Shown: positions 1-9,130 of the stretch, piece by piece
How positions within the stretch are numbered: position 1 is the first letter of the stretch
Layout: the number at the start of each line of letters is the position of its first letter
Origin: Protaetiibacter sp.
GTDB taxonomy: Bacteria > Actinomycetota > Actinomycetes > Actinomycetales > Microbacteriaceae
Reading direction: 5' to 3'
Length of the DNA: 64,000 nt
Assembly: GCA_030150265.1 (NCBI GenBank)
Contig: JASLGG010000021.1
Location: 1 to 64,000, forward strand
Notes under the pieces: generated by a model
Databases searched by the model: none
Seen by the model: the letters and a program-made list of their open reading frames with translations, nothing else
Told to the model about the DNA's origin: nothing
Translations under genes and position numbers: made by a program

Positions 1-2061
1 CGCGAGCTTGAGGCGTTGGCGCTCGCCGCCGGACAGCGTGGTGAGCGGCTGACCGATCTTGATGTAGCCGAGCCCGACGTCCACCAGACGTGCCAGGATC
101 TTGTGGGCGGCAGGTAGTTTCGCGTCCCTGGCGCCGAAGAATTCCTCGGCCTGGGCCACCGACATGGTGAGGACCTCGTTGATGTCCTTGCCGCCGAACT
201 TGTAGTCGAGCACTTCGGCCTGGAACCGCTTGCCCTCGCACACCTCGCACGGCGTGGACACCCCGGCCATCATCGCCAGGTCCGAGTACACGACGCCGGC
301 GCCGTTGCAGTTGGGGCAGGCGCCCTCGGAGTTGGCGCTGAAGAGGGCGGGCTTGACGCCGTTCGCCTTCGCGAAGGCCTTGCGGATCGGCTCGAGCATG
401 CCGGTGTAGGTGGCGGGATTGCTGCGCCGCGAGCCGCGGATCGCGCCCTGGTCGACCGACACGACGCCCTCGCGACCCGATACCGAGCCGTGGATGAGCG
501 AGCTCTTCCCGGAGCCCGCCACGCCCGTGATGACGGTGAGCACGCCGAGCGGCAGGTCGACGTCGACGTTCTGCAGGTTGTGGGCGGAGGCGCCGCGGAT
601 CTCGAGCGCGCCGGTCGGGGTGCGCACGGCGTCCTTGAGCCGGGCCCGATCGTCGAGGTGCCGTCCGGTGAGGGTGCCGCTCGCGCGCAGCTCCTCGACG
701 GTGCCCTCGAACACGATCTCGCCGCCGGCCGAGCCCGCGCGCGGGCCCAGGTCGACCACGTGGTCGGCGATCGCGATGGCCTCCGGCTTGTGCTCGACGA
801 CGAGCACCGTGTTGCCCTTGTCGCGCAGCTGCCGCAGCAGCCCGTTCATGCGCCGGATGTCGTGCGGGTGCAGCCCGACGGTCGGCTCGTCGAAGACGTA
901 GGTGACGTCGGTGAGCGAGGAGCCGAGGTGCCGGATCATCTTGGTGCGCTGCGCCTCGCCGCCGGAGAGCGTGCCGGAGGCGCGGTCGAGCGAGAGGTAG
1001 CCGAGGCCGATCGACACGAAGGAGTCGAGCAGCTGCCGCAGGTTCGCGAGCAGCGGGGCGGCGCCCGGCTCGTCGACGCCGCGCACCCATTCCGCGAGGT
1101 CGCTGATCTGCATGGCGCAGGCGTCGGCGATCGAGATGCCGCCGATCCTCGAGGAGCGCGCGCCCTCGTTGAGCCGCGTTCCGTGGCACTCGGGGCACGG
1201 CGCGAAGGCGACCGCCCGCTCGACGAAGGCGCGGATGTGCGGCTGCATCGCATCCGGGTCCTTCGTGAGCATCGACTTCTGGATCTTCGGGATGAGCCCC
1301 TCGTAGCTCATGTTGATGCCGCTCACCTTGACCTTGGTGGGTTCCTTGTAGAGCAGGTCGTGCAGCTCCTGCTCGGTGTAGTCGCGGATGGGCTTCTGCG
1401 GGTCGACGAAGCCCGACTCGGCGTAGATCCGCACGGCCCAGCCGTCGGCCGTGTAGCCGGGGATCGTGATGGCGCCCTCGGCGAGCGACTTGGAGGCGTC
1501 GTAGATCTGGGTGAGGTCGATGTCGTTGACGGTGCCCATGCCCTCGCAGCGCGGGCACATGCCGCCGAGCTGGGCGAAGTCGCGCACCACCTTGGTCTGC
1601 CCGTCGCCGCGCTCGATCGAGATGGCGCCGCTGCCGTGCACGGTCGGGATGTTGAACGAGAACGCCTGCGGCGAGCCGATGTGCGGCTGCCCGAGCCGGC
1701 TGAACAGGATGCGCAGCAGCGCGTTCGCGTCGGTGACGGTGCCGACGGTGGAGCGGGAGTTGGCGCCCATGCGCTCCTGGTCCACGATGATCGCCGTGGT
1801 GAGGCCCTCGAGCACGTCGACGTCGGGACGCGCGAGGCTCGGCATGAAGCCCTGCACGAAGGTGCTGTAGGTCTCGTTGATCATGCGCTGCGACTCGGCG
1901 GCGATGGTGCCGAACACGAGCGAGCTCTTGCCCGAGCCGGAGACCCCGGTGAAGACGGTGAGGCGGCGCTTGGGGAGGTCGAGGCTCACGTCCTTGAGGT
2001 TGTTCTCGCGGGCGCCTCGGACGCGGATGAGGTCGTGCTGGTCGGCGGCATGCTCACTCAT
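1..2061 (-). CDS. UvrA-like ABC excinuclease subunit paralogue (3' end beyond window)
   Basis: The reading frame is open from the ATG at 2061 to base 1 (687 codons), so the C-terminus is missing. It is a tandem ABC ATPase of the UvrA class: Walker A GVSGSGKSSL at residues 39-48, CPRC and CPEC zinc-finger pairs, an ABC signature with SGGEAQR, a second Walker A GVAGSGKSSL, CPNC/CEVC cysteines and a second SGGERQR signature near the window edge. UvrA proteins scan DNA for bulky damage. Shorter paralogues of this type, often annotated as UvrA-like or drug-resistance UvrA, occur beside the housekeeping copy, and direct opening into the first ABC domain fits such a paralogue. Several long open frames on the opposite strand here are GC-driven shadows. 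Confidence 0.9.
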   Translation of the reverse strand, partial: MSEHAADQHDLIRVRGARENNLKDVSLDLPKRRLTVFTGVSGSGKSSLVFGTIAAESQRMINETYSTFVQGFMPSLARPDVDVLEGLTTAIIVDQERMGANSRSTVGTVTDANALLRILFSRLGQPHIGSPQAFSFNIPTVHGSGAISIERGDGQTKVVRDFAQLGGMCPRCEGMGTVNDIDLTQIYDASKSLAEGAITIPGYTADGWAVRIYAESGFVDPQKPIRDYTEQELHDLLYKEPTKVKVSGINMSYEGLIPKIQKSMLTKDPDAMQPHIRAFVERAVAFAPCPECHGTRLNEGARSSRIGGISIADACAMQISDLAEWVRGVDEPGAAPLLANLRQLLDSFVSIGLGYLSLDRASGTLSGGEAQRTKMIRHLGSSLTDVTYVFDEPTVGLHPHDIRRMNGLLRQLRDKGNTVLVVEHKPEAIAIADHVVDLGPRAGSAGGEIVFEGTVEELRASGTLTGRHLDDRARLKDAVRTPTGALEIRGASAHNLQNVDVDLPLGVLTVITGVAGSGKSSLIHGSVSGREGVVSVDQGAIRGSRRSNPATYTGMLEPIRKAFAKANGVKPALFSANSEGACPNCNGAGVVYSDLAMMAGVSTPCEVCEGKRFQAEVLDYKFGGKDINEVLTMSVAQAEEFFGARDAKLPAAHKILARLVDVGLGYIKIGQPLTTLSGGERQRLKLA

Positions 2062-2232
2062 GGGATCGACGCTAGCGGCAGGCGAGGGCGGCGCGCTTCT
2101 CCGATTCCGACCGGGTTCCGCGACGCGCGGCGACACGATGCTGCGGGCGCATCCGCGGCATCCGGGCTGTCGTCCTGACGGATCGCAGGCACGGGAGCCG
2201 GATGCGTGACGGACCGCCCCTACCATCGCGTC

Positions 2233-3558
2233 ATGACCCGACTCACCCGGTCGACGCGGATCGGATACGCCCTCGGCGGGATCGCCTCCGGCACCTACGG
2301 GACGGTGCCCGGACTCATCCTGCTGCCCTTCCTCACCGACCTCATCGGGATCGAGGCGGCGCTCGCGGGCCTCATCGTGTTCGCCCCGAAGGCCTGGGAC
2401 TTCGTGCTCAACCCGATCGCGGGCCGGGTGAGCGACCGCTCGCCGCATCCGGTCGACCGGCGGCGGCCCATCATCCTGCGCGCCGGCGTGCTGCTCGCAC
2501 TGAGCTTCGCGACGATGTTCTTCGGGCCGCTGGCGCCGCCCGTCGCGGGCGCGCTGTGGGTGCTCGTGCTCTTCCTCGTCTCGGCGAGCTGCTACGCGTT
2601 CTTCCAGGTGCCGTACCTCGCGATGTCGGCCGAGATCACCGACGACTACGCGGAGCGCACGCGCCTCGTCACCTGGCGCGTCATCGTGTTCTCGCTCGCG
2701 ATCCTCGTCTCCGGGGCGAGCGCGCCGGCGCTCGTCTCGGCCCTCGGCGGCGCCGACGGCTACCGGCTGATGGGCTCCCTCATGGCGGTGCTCATCCTCG
2801 TGGGCGCCGTCGGCGTGTGGTGGGGCACCCGCCGCACCCCGCTCTCGCGCGCGGGCGAGGCGGGCGGGCGGCTGCTCGAGCAGCTGCGGATCGTGCTCGC
2901 GGACGCCGACGCGCGTCGCCTCATCGGCGCCTTCGTGCTGCAGGCGGTCGCGATGGGCATGGTGCTCTCGGGCGTCGTCTACGTGGCGCGCCACGTGCTG
3001 CACGACCCCGCGGTCTCGACGCTCGCCTTCGTGGCGTTCGTGGGCCCCGCCGTGCTGCTCACGCCGGTCTGGGGACGGATCGGGGCCCGCCTCGGCAAGA
3101 AGCGCGGCTTCGCGCTCGCCACCGTCGTGACGGTCGCCGGGCTCCTGCTGCTGCTGACGGCGGCATCCGGCCAGAGCTGGGCGGTCGTGGCGGGGGCGAC
3201 GGTCGTGGGCGTCGGCTACGCGGGCGGGCAGCTCTTCCCGCTCGCGATGCTGCCCGACATCGCCGCCGAGGACGCGCGCCGCTCCGGCGTCAACCGGGTG
3301 GCCATGATCTCGGGCGTCTGGTCGGGATTCGAGCTGCTCGGCTACGCGCTCGGGCCGGCCGTGCTCGGCGTCGTGCTGAGCATCGGCGGCTACCTCGCCT
3401 CGACCGGCGGCGAGCAGCCGCAGTCGGCCTCGGCGCAGTGGGCGATCGTGCTCGGGGTGTCGGCGATCCCCGCGGCGCTCTGCGCGGTGAGCCTCGTGCC
3501 GCTCGCGCTCTACCGGCTCGACGACCGGCTGCGGCGGGAGGCGCTCGCGGCGGGCTGA
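2233..3558 (+). CDS. MFS transporter, GPH (MelB-like) family
   Basis: A 441-residue integral membrane protein with about twelve hydrophobic segments. The N-terminal GYALGGIASG followed by a helix and the loop FAPKAWDFVLNPIAGRVSDR resemble glycoside-pentoside-hexuronide:cation symporters, in which an Asp in helix 2 binds the cation. A cytoplasmic central loop (about residues 200-220, rich in Arg and Glu) separates the two halves. The ATG at 2233 was chosen over one 27 bases upstream because it opens directly into the first conserved segment. It stands alone between the UvrA-like gene (divergent) and the AsnC gene (convergent). The substrate cannot be told from sequence. Confidence 0.8.
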   Translation: MTRLTRSTRIGYALGGIASGTYGTVPGLILLPFLTDLIGIEAALAGLIVFAPKAWDFVLNPIAGRVSDRSPHPVDRRRPIILRAGVLLALSFATMFFGPLAPPVAGALWVLVLFLVSASCYAFFQVPYLAMSAEITDDYAERTRLVTWRVIVFSLAILVSGASAPALVSALGGADGYRLMGSLMAVLILVGAVGVWWGTRRTPLSRAGEAGGRLLEQLRIVLADADARRLIGAFVLQAVAMGMVLSGVVYVARHVLHDPAVSTLAFVAFVGPAVLLTPVWGRIGARLGKKRGFALATVVTVAGLLLLLTAASGQSWAVVAGATVVGVGYAGGQLFPLAMLPDIAAEDARRSGVNRVAMISGVWSGFELLGYALGPAVLGVVLSIGGYLASTGGEQPQSASAQWAIVLGVSAIPAALCAVSLVPLALYRLDDRLRREALAAG

Positions 3559-3590
3559 GGCGCCGCAGCGCGCGTCGTCGCCGAGCTCGC

Positions 3591-3641
3591 CGTCACCAGC
3601 GCCCCGTCACCAGCGCCCCGTCACCAGCGCCCCGTCACCAG
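3591..3641. repeat. 14-bp tandem repeat over the 3' end of the AsnC-type gene
   Basis: Three exact copies plus a partial copy of the unit cgtcaccagcgccc run from 3591 to 3641. The last partial copy supplies the final Trp codon and the TGA stop of the minus-strand regulator, so each full copy is a duplicated version of the stop-codon region. It probably arose by slippage and may vary in copy number without changing the protein. No terminator hairpin is evident between the two convergent genes. Confidence 0.75.
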
Positions 3642-4639
3642 TGCGGCGGCACGCGCCCGATGCTGCGGCCCGCGGCGTCGAGCAGGTGGCCGTTGCGCTT
3701 GCGGGCGCGCAGCACGGTCCAGCGGTCGGAGATCGCCACATCCGGCCCCCAGGCGCGCTCGATCGCGGGCAGCGCGGTGAGCGAGCTCGCGCGCACGCAC
3801 GCGAAGAGGGGCGCCGGCCCGACGAGCGCGGCCACCCGGTGCACGCCCGGCAGCCGCGCGGCGCGGGCCGCGGCGCCCTCGAGGTCGGGCGCTCCGCCCC
3901 ACAGGATCATGCCGCGACGCAGGCCCGCCGCGGGCATCGCGAGGTCGCAGCCGATGCGGAGCATGCCGGATGCCGTGGCCGCCTCGAGCGTGCGGCGCGC
4001 CGTCGCCTCGGAGACGCCGATCCGGGAGCCCAGCTCGGCGGCCGGCAGGCGCGGATCGGCGTCGAGCGCGTCGGCGAGCTCGGCCACCACCTCGGGTCGC
4101 GGGGTGCGGCGCGCGGTGCCCTCGTCGGCCGGATGCGTGCTGCGGGAGCCCCGCACGACGCGCTGCTGGGCGGGCGAGAGGGCGCGCAGCCGCCACGCCG
4201 AGTCCTCCGCGGCGATGGACGCCGCCACATCCATCCGCCGCACGACGGCGCCCGCCGCGGCGAGCTCCGCCGTCCGCGCGCCGAGGGCGGCGAGGCCGCC
4301 GCGCGAGGCGATGAGCGCGAGGCAGCCCGCCGAGGTCTCGTCGAGGCTCAGCACCCAGGGGAGCGCCGCGATGCGGTCGAGCACGGCGGCGGGCGGCGGC
4401 TCGAGCAGCACCACGGCGACGTCGGTGGTCGCGGCCCAGCGTGCCGGGGTGGGCCAGCTGGTGAGCCAGGCGAGCGAGCGCTCGCGCAGCTCGTGCCAGT
4501 GGCGGGTGACGGTCGTGGCGTCCGCGCCGACCGCGGCGGCGATGCGGGTCCAGGGTGCGCGGGCGTCGATCTGCAGGGCGTGCAGGATCGCGAGGTCGAG
4601 CTCGTCGAGCAACTCGTAGCCGTCCACCTCGTGCACCAT
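3635..4639 (-). CDS. Lrp/AsnC-family regulator with two AsnC units
   Basis: A 334-residue protein built of two Lrp/AsnC halves. Residues 8-55 (LDELDLAILHALQIDAR...) form the first winged HTH, followed by a RAM-like domain. A second HTH starts near residue 183 (ADALDADPRLPAAELGSRIG) followed by a second RAM-like part. Single-domain Lrp proteins are about 150 residues, so this is the double-length type common in actinobacteria. The ATG at 4639 is chosen because it directly precedes the first HTH; an open extension to 4786 is not needed. It is divergent from the peptidase gene (89 bp between starts), which makes that gene a possible target. Confidence 0.82.
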   Translation of the reverse strand: MVHEVDGYELLDELDLAILHALQIDARAPWTRIAAAVGADATTVTRHWHELRERSLAWLTSWPTPARWAATTDVAVVLLEPPPAAVLDRIAALPWVLSLDETSAGCLALIASRGGLAALGARTAELAAAGAVVRRMDVAASIAAEDSAWRLRALSPAQQRVVRGSRSTHPADEGTARRTPRPEVVAELADALDADPRLPAAELGSRIGVSEATARRTLEAATASGMLRIGCDLAMPAAGLRRGMILWGGAPDLEGAAARAARLPGVHRVAALVGPAPLFACVRASSLTALPAIERAWGPDVAISDRWTVLRARKRNGHLLDAAGRSIGRVPPHW

Positions 4640-4727
4640 GTGACGAATCGTATTCCTGTTGCTCTCCAGGGTGCCGGATCGCGGGCTATCGGCTCGCATC
4701 TGCGATGGATCTTCGTAGCCTGACGGC

Positions 4728-6167
4728 GTGAGCATGACGGACGGTCGGATGACGGACCCCTTGACCACCCGGTCGATCCTGGACACGATCGACGAGCTCG
4801 TGGCCCTCTCGCCGCGGGCGACGGGCAGCGCGGGAGGCGCGGCGGCCGCCGACTACGTCGAAACGCGCTTCCGCGCGGCGGGGCTCGAGACGAGCGTGCT
4901 CGAGGTGCCCTCCTTCGCCTGGACCGCATCCGGGCTCTCGCTCGAGGTGGACGGCGTCGCGATCCCGTGCGCCCCCGTGCTGCACTCCGGCCTCGCGGCC
5001 CACGACTGGACGGGCCGGGCGGGCTTCGCGCTCGACGCGCCGCTCGTCGACATCGGCGCCGGGCGGGTGCGCGACCACGAGGTGCGCGGCGCGATCGTGC
5101 TCTTCGACCTCAGCTTCGACATGTCGCTCGCGCACCTGCTGCCCTTCGCGCGCTGGATCCACGACCCGGGGCGGCGGATGCTGCGCCGCGAGGTGCTGCG
5201 CGGACGCAACCCCTACATCACCTCGCTCGGACGCGTCATGCGCGAGGCGGCCGCGGCGGGCGCGCTCGGCGTCGTCGGGGTGCTGCGCGACTACCCGGAG
5301 TCGCGGGCGTACCACAACGAGTACTACCGGCGGACGCTGTTCCCCCTGCCCGGCGCGTGGGTCACCCGCGGCGACGGGGCGCGCATCCGCTCCGCGCTGC
5401 GGGACGGATCGACGGCGCGGCTCGCGCTCGAGGTGGAGCGCCGCGTGGTGACGGCGCGCACCGTGCTCGGCGTGCTGCCGGGGGAGAGCCGCGAGACGGT
5501 CATGATCCAGTCGCACCACGACTCGGTCGGACCGGGCGCCGTGGAGGACGCCTCCGGCACCGCCGAGGTGATCGCGCTCGCGGCGCACTTCGCCGCGCGC
5601 CGCGCCGCGGGGGAGCGGCGGCGCAAGACGCTGCTGTTCGCGAGCTTCGACAGCCACTTCACGGGCTACCAGGCGCACCAGGAGTTCGTGCGCCGCCACG
5701 TCGAGGACCCGGCGCGTCCGTACGACATCGTGCTCAACGCCACCATCGAGCACATCGGGCTGCGGGCGGTGGTGGGCGACGACGGCGGCTTCCGTGCGAT
5801 CGACGAGACCGAGCCGCGCGGGCTGTTCGCGAACGTGAACCCGGCGTTCGCGCTGCGGCTCATCCGCGGCATCCGGCGGCACGGGCTGCGCTCGACGGCG
5901 CTGCTCGACGCGACGCCGCTGCAGTTCGGCGCCGACGGCATCCCGACGGATGCGTCGTTCACCTTCGTGGCGGGGGTGCCGACCGTGAGCCTCATCTCGG
6001 GGCCGCTCTACCTCTACGACGACGCGGATACCCTGGACCGCATCGACGTCGGTCAGCTCGCGCCGGTGGCCCGCTTCTTCGCGGACGTCGTCGACGACGC
6101 CGAGCGACGCCGCGGCTCGACGCTCGGCTCGCTGCCACGGCGTCGGCGTCCGCGGACGGCGGGGTGA
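4728..6167 (+). CDS. M28-like peptidase-family protein with altered catalytic residues
   Basis: A 479-residue protein with the layout of an M28 aminopeptidase: an N-terminal half of the fold, a PA-like insert (about 90-220) and the metal-site half. The first metal motif HHD (263-265) and a following DASG are present. The usual catalytic Glu-Glu pair is not found where expected: the segment reads FASFDSHFTG. The late His ligand (normally a YH before the DD.D segment) also appears replaced in LYLYDDADTLDRID. It may be an inactive or differently acting homologue. The start is a GTG at 4728 with another possible ATG six bases later. It is 10 bp upstream of the hydrolase gene, probably in one operon. 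Confidence 0.68.
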   Translation: MSMTDGRMTDPLTTRSILDTIDELVALSPRATGSAGGAAAADYVETRFRAAGLETSVLEVPSFAWTASGLSLEVDGVAIPCAPVLHSGLAAHDWTGRAGFALDAPLVDIGAGRVRDHEVRGAIVLFDLSFDMSLAHLLPFARWIHDPGRRMLRREVLRGRNPYITSLGRVMREAAAAGALGVVGVLRDYPESRAYHNEYYRRTLFPLPGAWVTRGDGARIRSALRDGSTARLALEVERRVVTARTVLGVLPGESRETVMIQSHHDSVGPGAVEDASGTAEVIALAAHFAARRAAGERRRKTLLFASFDSHFTGYQAHQEFVRRHVEDPARPYDIVLNATIEHIGLRAVVGDDGGFRAIDETEPRGLFANVNPAFALRLIRGIRRHGLRSTALLDATPLQFGADGIPTDASFTFVAGVPTVSLISGPLYLYDDADTLDRIDVGQLAPVARFFADVVDDAERRRGSTLGSLPRRRRPRTAG

Positions 6168-6177
6168 GGGAGGGGGC

Positions 6178-7254
6178 GTGAGCATGCGGTTCGGGTCGAC
6201 GCGGCGCATCGCGTTCCCCGCGCGGGCGCTCGACGGGCGCACCGAGACGCAGACCGGGCTCCTGCATCTCCCGCACCGCGCCCCGGCGGGGTCGCGCTAT
6301 CCGGTGGTCGTCTACGGGCACATGACCACGGGTGCGGGTCCGCGTTCGGCGCCCAGCCTCGGTACGCCCGGCCATCCGGAGTGGCGGCGGATGTCGCAGG
6401 GCGACGCGCTGTGCGACGCGCTGCTCGCGCGCGGCATCGCCGTGCTGCGGCCCGACTACGAGGGTCTGTGCGGCGAGGGTGGCGACACGGCGGGGCCGCA
6501 TCCGTACCTCATCGCGCGTTCGCTCGCGGAATCGGTGCGCGCGGTCATGGCGGCGCGCGGCTCGTTCGATCCGCTGCTCGGCGACGACTGGGTCGCGGCG
6601 GGCCACTCGGAGGGGTCGATGGCGGCGCTCGCGGCATCCGTCGGGCCGGAGCCGGATGCCGTCTCGCGGCTGCGGGGCACGGCGGCGTTCGCGCCGGTCA
6701 CCCGGATGGGCGTGAGCATCGGCGTCGCACGTGTGCTCCGGATGCGGGTGCCGGGCTTCGGGGTGCTGCCGCCGCTCATCGGGCTCATGCTCGCGGGCGC
6801 CGCCACGACGGATGCGGGGCTGCGGGAGCTCATCGCGGGCGACGGGCTGAGCGCGGTGGCGCGGGCGCATTGGGGGGAGCTCGCCGAGCTGTGCCTCACG
6901 GAGCTGTCGGGCCCGGACTCCTGGGGCGGCATCGCGCCGGCCGGGATCGGCGGGGCGCGGGGGCGCGAGCTGTTCGCGCGCCTGGCCGCGTCGTTCGCGG
7001 AGAACGAGGTGGCGGAGCTCGCGCCGGATCGCGCGCCCGTGCGCATCGACGCGGCGCTCTTCGACGAGGTGGCGCCGAGCTGGCTCACGCGGGGCCTCAT
7101 CCGGCGCTACCGGCGGGCGGGCGTCGACCTCACGGCGCGCTGGTGGCCGACGCACCACTCGGGCGTCATGCGCCCGCGGTTCGCGCCCTCGGAAGCCGCC
7201 GACTGGATCGCGGCGCGGTTCCCAGAGGGCGTCGCCGCCACGTCCGCTGACTGA
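6178..7254 (+). CDS. alpha/beta-hydrolase, secretory-lipase-like
   Basis: A 358-residue alpha/beta hydrolase. The nucleophile elbow GHSEGS carries the likely catalytic Ser, preceded by a strand and by VVVYGHMTTG, which resembles the oxyanion-hole loop. A cap-like helical stretch lies between about 185 and 270, and WWPTHHSG near residue 325 offers a catalytic His. No signal peptide is seen, so it is likely cytoplasmic. The GTG start at 6178 is preceded by GGAGG. It follows the M28-like gene by 10 bp, suggesting co-transcription. The substrate is unknown; esters or acyl groups are likely from the family. Confidence 0.72.
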   Translation: MSMRFGSTRRIAFPARALDGRTETQTGLLHLPHRAPAGSRYPVVVYGHMTTGAGPRSAPSLGTPGHPEWRRMSQGDALCDALLARGIAVLRPDYEGLCGEGGDTAGPHPYLIARSLAESVRAVMAARGSFDPLLGDDWVAAGHSEGSMAALAASVGPEPDAVSRLRGTAAFAPVTRMGVSIGVARVLRMRVPGFGVLPPLIGLMLAGAATTDAGLRELIAGDGLSAVARAHWGELAELCLTELSGPDSWGGIAPAGIGGARGRELFARLAASFAENEVAELAPDRAPVRIDAALFDEVAPSWLTRGLIRRYRRAGVDLTARWWPTHHSGVMRPRFAPSEAADWIAARFPEGVAATSAD

Positions 7255-7299
7255 GCTGGCGCCCCGCTGCGGCTCGCACTGCCGCTCGCCCGCTGGCAT

Positions 7300-7740
7300 T
7301 ACTCCCGCCGGTTGAGCCTCCCGCTCCGACACCGCCGTTCTCTCTGGTTGAGCCGTTCGCCCGCCGGCATCTGCTCCCGCTGGTTGAGCCTCTCGCTCCA
7401 CCGCCGCGGCTCGCGCTGGTCGAGACGCTCGCCCGTTGCCACTCACTCCCGCTGGTTGAGTAGCCGCGGAGCGGCGTGTCGAAACCCGCGGCTCTCTCGT
7501 GGCACACGAGCTGGTTTCGATACGCGCCTGCGGCGCTACTCAACCAGCGGGTACGACGCCGCGGCGCCGTCAGCGGGTATGGCGTCTGCGGCGCTGTCCA
7601 GTCAGCGGGTATGGCGTCTGCGGCGCTGCTCAACCAGCGGGGGATGGCGCCCGCGACCCCACTCAATCAGCGGGGGACGGTGCCTGCTGCGCTATTCGAC
7701 CAAGCGCCAGCGGCTACGGGATTTCGACACCCGCCCGCCG
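7300..7740. repeat. Array of GGTTGAG-type intergenic repeats with a long inverted repeat
   Basis: This 500-bp stretch between the hydrolase and the HNH gene holds no gene. Left of about 7500 the motif (c)gctggttgag recurs at least five times in degenerate form. Right of 7510 the complementary ctcaaccagcggg recurs about five times with spacers such as tatggcgtctgcggcgct. The centre is a 39-bp imperfect inverted repeat (arms 7448-7486 and 7513-7551, loop 26 bp). Similar elements are dispersed in Microbacteriaceae genomes in my recollection. The open frames across it are not genes. Confidence 0.75.
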
Positions 7741-7781
7741 GCCGCCGGGAACCTCGGCGTACCCGCGGGGGGACCGCGCCG

Positions 7782-9032
7782 CTACGCGACCGCGGGCTCG
7801 GTCGCGTACTCGCGTCCGAGGTAGCTGGTCCAGCGGAGTCGGCCTGGGCTGGTCTGTTGCACTCGCCAGCCGCCGTGGTGCTTGAGGGTGTGGTGTCCGC
7901 GGGAGAGGTGGGCGAGGTTGTCGTGGTCGGTGGGGCCGGCGCGGCTGGTCCATTCGATGGTGTGGTCGAGGTCGCAGCGGTGGGTTCCGATGGAGCACAT
8001 CGGGAACCGGCAGGAGCCGTCTCGGATGCGCAGCCATCGCCGCAGGCCGTCGGGAACCCGGTAGCTGCTGCGGGAGAGCGAGAGCGGGGTGCCGTGCTCG
8101 GGGTCGACGAGCAGCCGGTAGAGGCCGGGGGCCTGGGCGGTGAGCTTGCGCGCGGTGGCGGCGTCGATCGGCCCCACGCCGTCGAGGGTGCCGGGCTCCG
8201 AGCCGCCGAGGAGGGTCTGCACGGGAACGGTGACGATCACCGTGGGCACGACACCGGCGAACGGCCCGAGCTCGGCCTCCTGCGTGGCGGCCAGCTCGTC
8301 GGCGCCGGTGGCCATCGCTTCGAGCTGCGAGCGGGAGAGGCCGAGGGCCGTGTCGCGGTCGAGGAGGGCGTCGACGACGAGGTCGACGCGCAGCTGCACG
8401 AGGGTGCGCGGGTCGCCGTCGGCGAGAGCGCGGGCGGCGGCGGCATCCGCCCGGCCGAGGATCGCGGATGCCAGGGCCGCGCCCGTGTAGAGGGTGAGGT
8501 AGGCCATGCCGTCACGCGCCGGGTCGAGGGTGAGCCGCCGCTCGGCCACCGCCACGCGTGCACGCTCCACCATCGTGGAGGGGTCGCGTCGTTCGCGCAT
8601 GCGCCGCACCCGCCGGGTGAACTGCGCCGCCGTCGTGGTGCCGGCGATGCCGAGCGCGAGCCGCTCCACCGCGCCGCGATCCTCCGGGGAAAGGTCGGCC
8701 GTCTCGTCGACGAGCACCTGCGCGTGCCGGTAGGAGAAGCGCCCCTCCGCGAGCGCCGCATGCGTGGCGGGCAGCTCGCGCACGAGCACGCGCGCCTCAC
8801 CCGCGAGACGCTCGACGGTGCCCTCCGGCATCCGCAGAGCGCACGCCAGCTCGGCACGCTCCGCCCGCTCCCGGAACGCCGCCGCCGATGGGGGATACGC
8901 TGCACGGAACGCCTCGTCGAAGGCGACGAGAGCCTCGGCCCGCGCCGCCGAGAGCGCGTCGATCTGGGCCTGGAGCTGCACGACGAGATCGAGCGCGGCA
9001 TCCGCTGCGGCGATCGGATCGGGCTTCTCCAT
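7782..9032 (-). CDS. DUF222 / HNH endonuclease domain protein (13E12-like)
   Basis: A 416-residue protein with an N-terminal DUF222 region (about 20-300, helical, rich in Ala, Arg and Glu) and a C-terminal HNH module. The HNH core shows CRFPMC with CDLDHTIEW, then DNL and HHTLKHHGGW, so the His and Asn residues expected of an HNH nuclease and the zinc-type cysteines are present. These proteins are multi-copy in many actinobacteria (the 13E12 repeat family of mycobacteria) and their role is unproven. The gene runs up to the intergenic repeat array, and its stop is about 40 bp from the array edge. Confidence 0.88.
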   Translation of the reverse strand: MEKPDPIAAADAALDLVVQLQAQIDALSAARAEALVAFDEAFRAAYPPSAAAFRERAERAELACALRMPEGTVERLAGEARVLVRELPATHAALAEGRFSYRHAQVLVDETADLSPEDRGAVERLALGIAGTTTAAQFTRRVRRMRERRDPSTMVERARVAVAERRLTLDPARDGMAYLTLYTGAALASAILGRADAAAARALADGDPRTLVQLRVDLVVDALLDRDTALGLSRSQLEAMATGADELAATQEAELGPFAGVVPTVIVTVPVQTLLGGSEPGTLDGVGPIDAATARKLTAQAPGLYRLLVDPEHGTPLSLSRSSYRVPDGLRRWLRIRDGSCRFPMCSIGTHRCDLDHTIEWTSRAGPTDHDNLAHLSRGHHTLKHHGGWRVQQTSPGRLRWTSYLGREYATEPAVA

Positions 9033-9130
9033 ACCCCGACTACAGCAGCAACCACCGACACCCGGATGCGCTCGTGACGCCCGCGACGACGCCCGAAAGC
9101 GACGGACTCCCGAGCCCCGATCCGCGGGTC

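Noticed and set aside
490..2178. A 562-codon plus-strand open frame opposite the UvrA-like gene
   Set aside because: It is antisense to a protein with clear Walker and zinc motifs, and its translation is low-complexity Asp/Arg/Val-rich, as expected of GC-driven shadow frames.
2202..4619. An 805-codon plus-strand open frame across the MFS and AsnC genes
   Set aside because: Its Arg/Ala-rich translation has no domain and runs through two well-supported genes in other frames.
7300..7740. The repeat field as a possible CRISPR array
   Set aside because: Units are degenerate, spacing is irregular, the left and right halves are in opposite orientation, and no cas gene is present.
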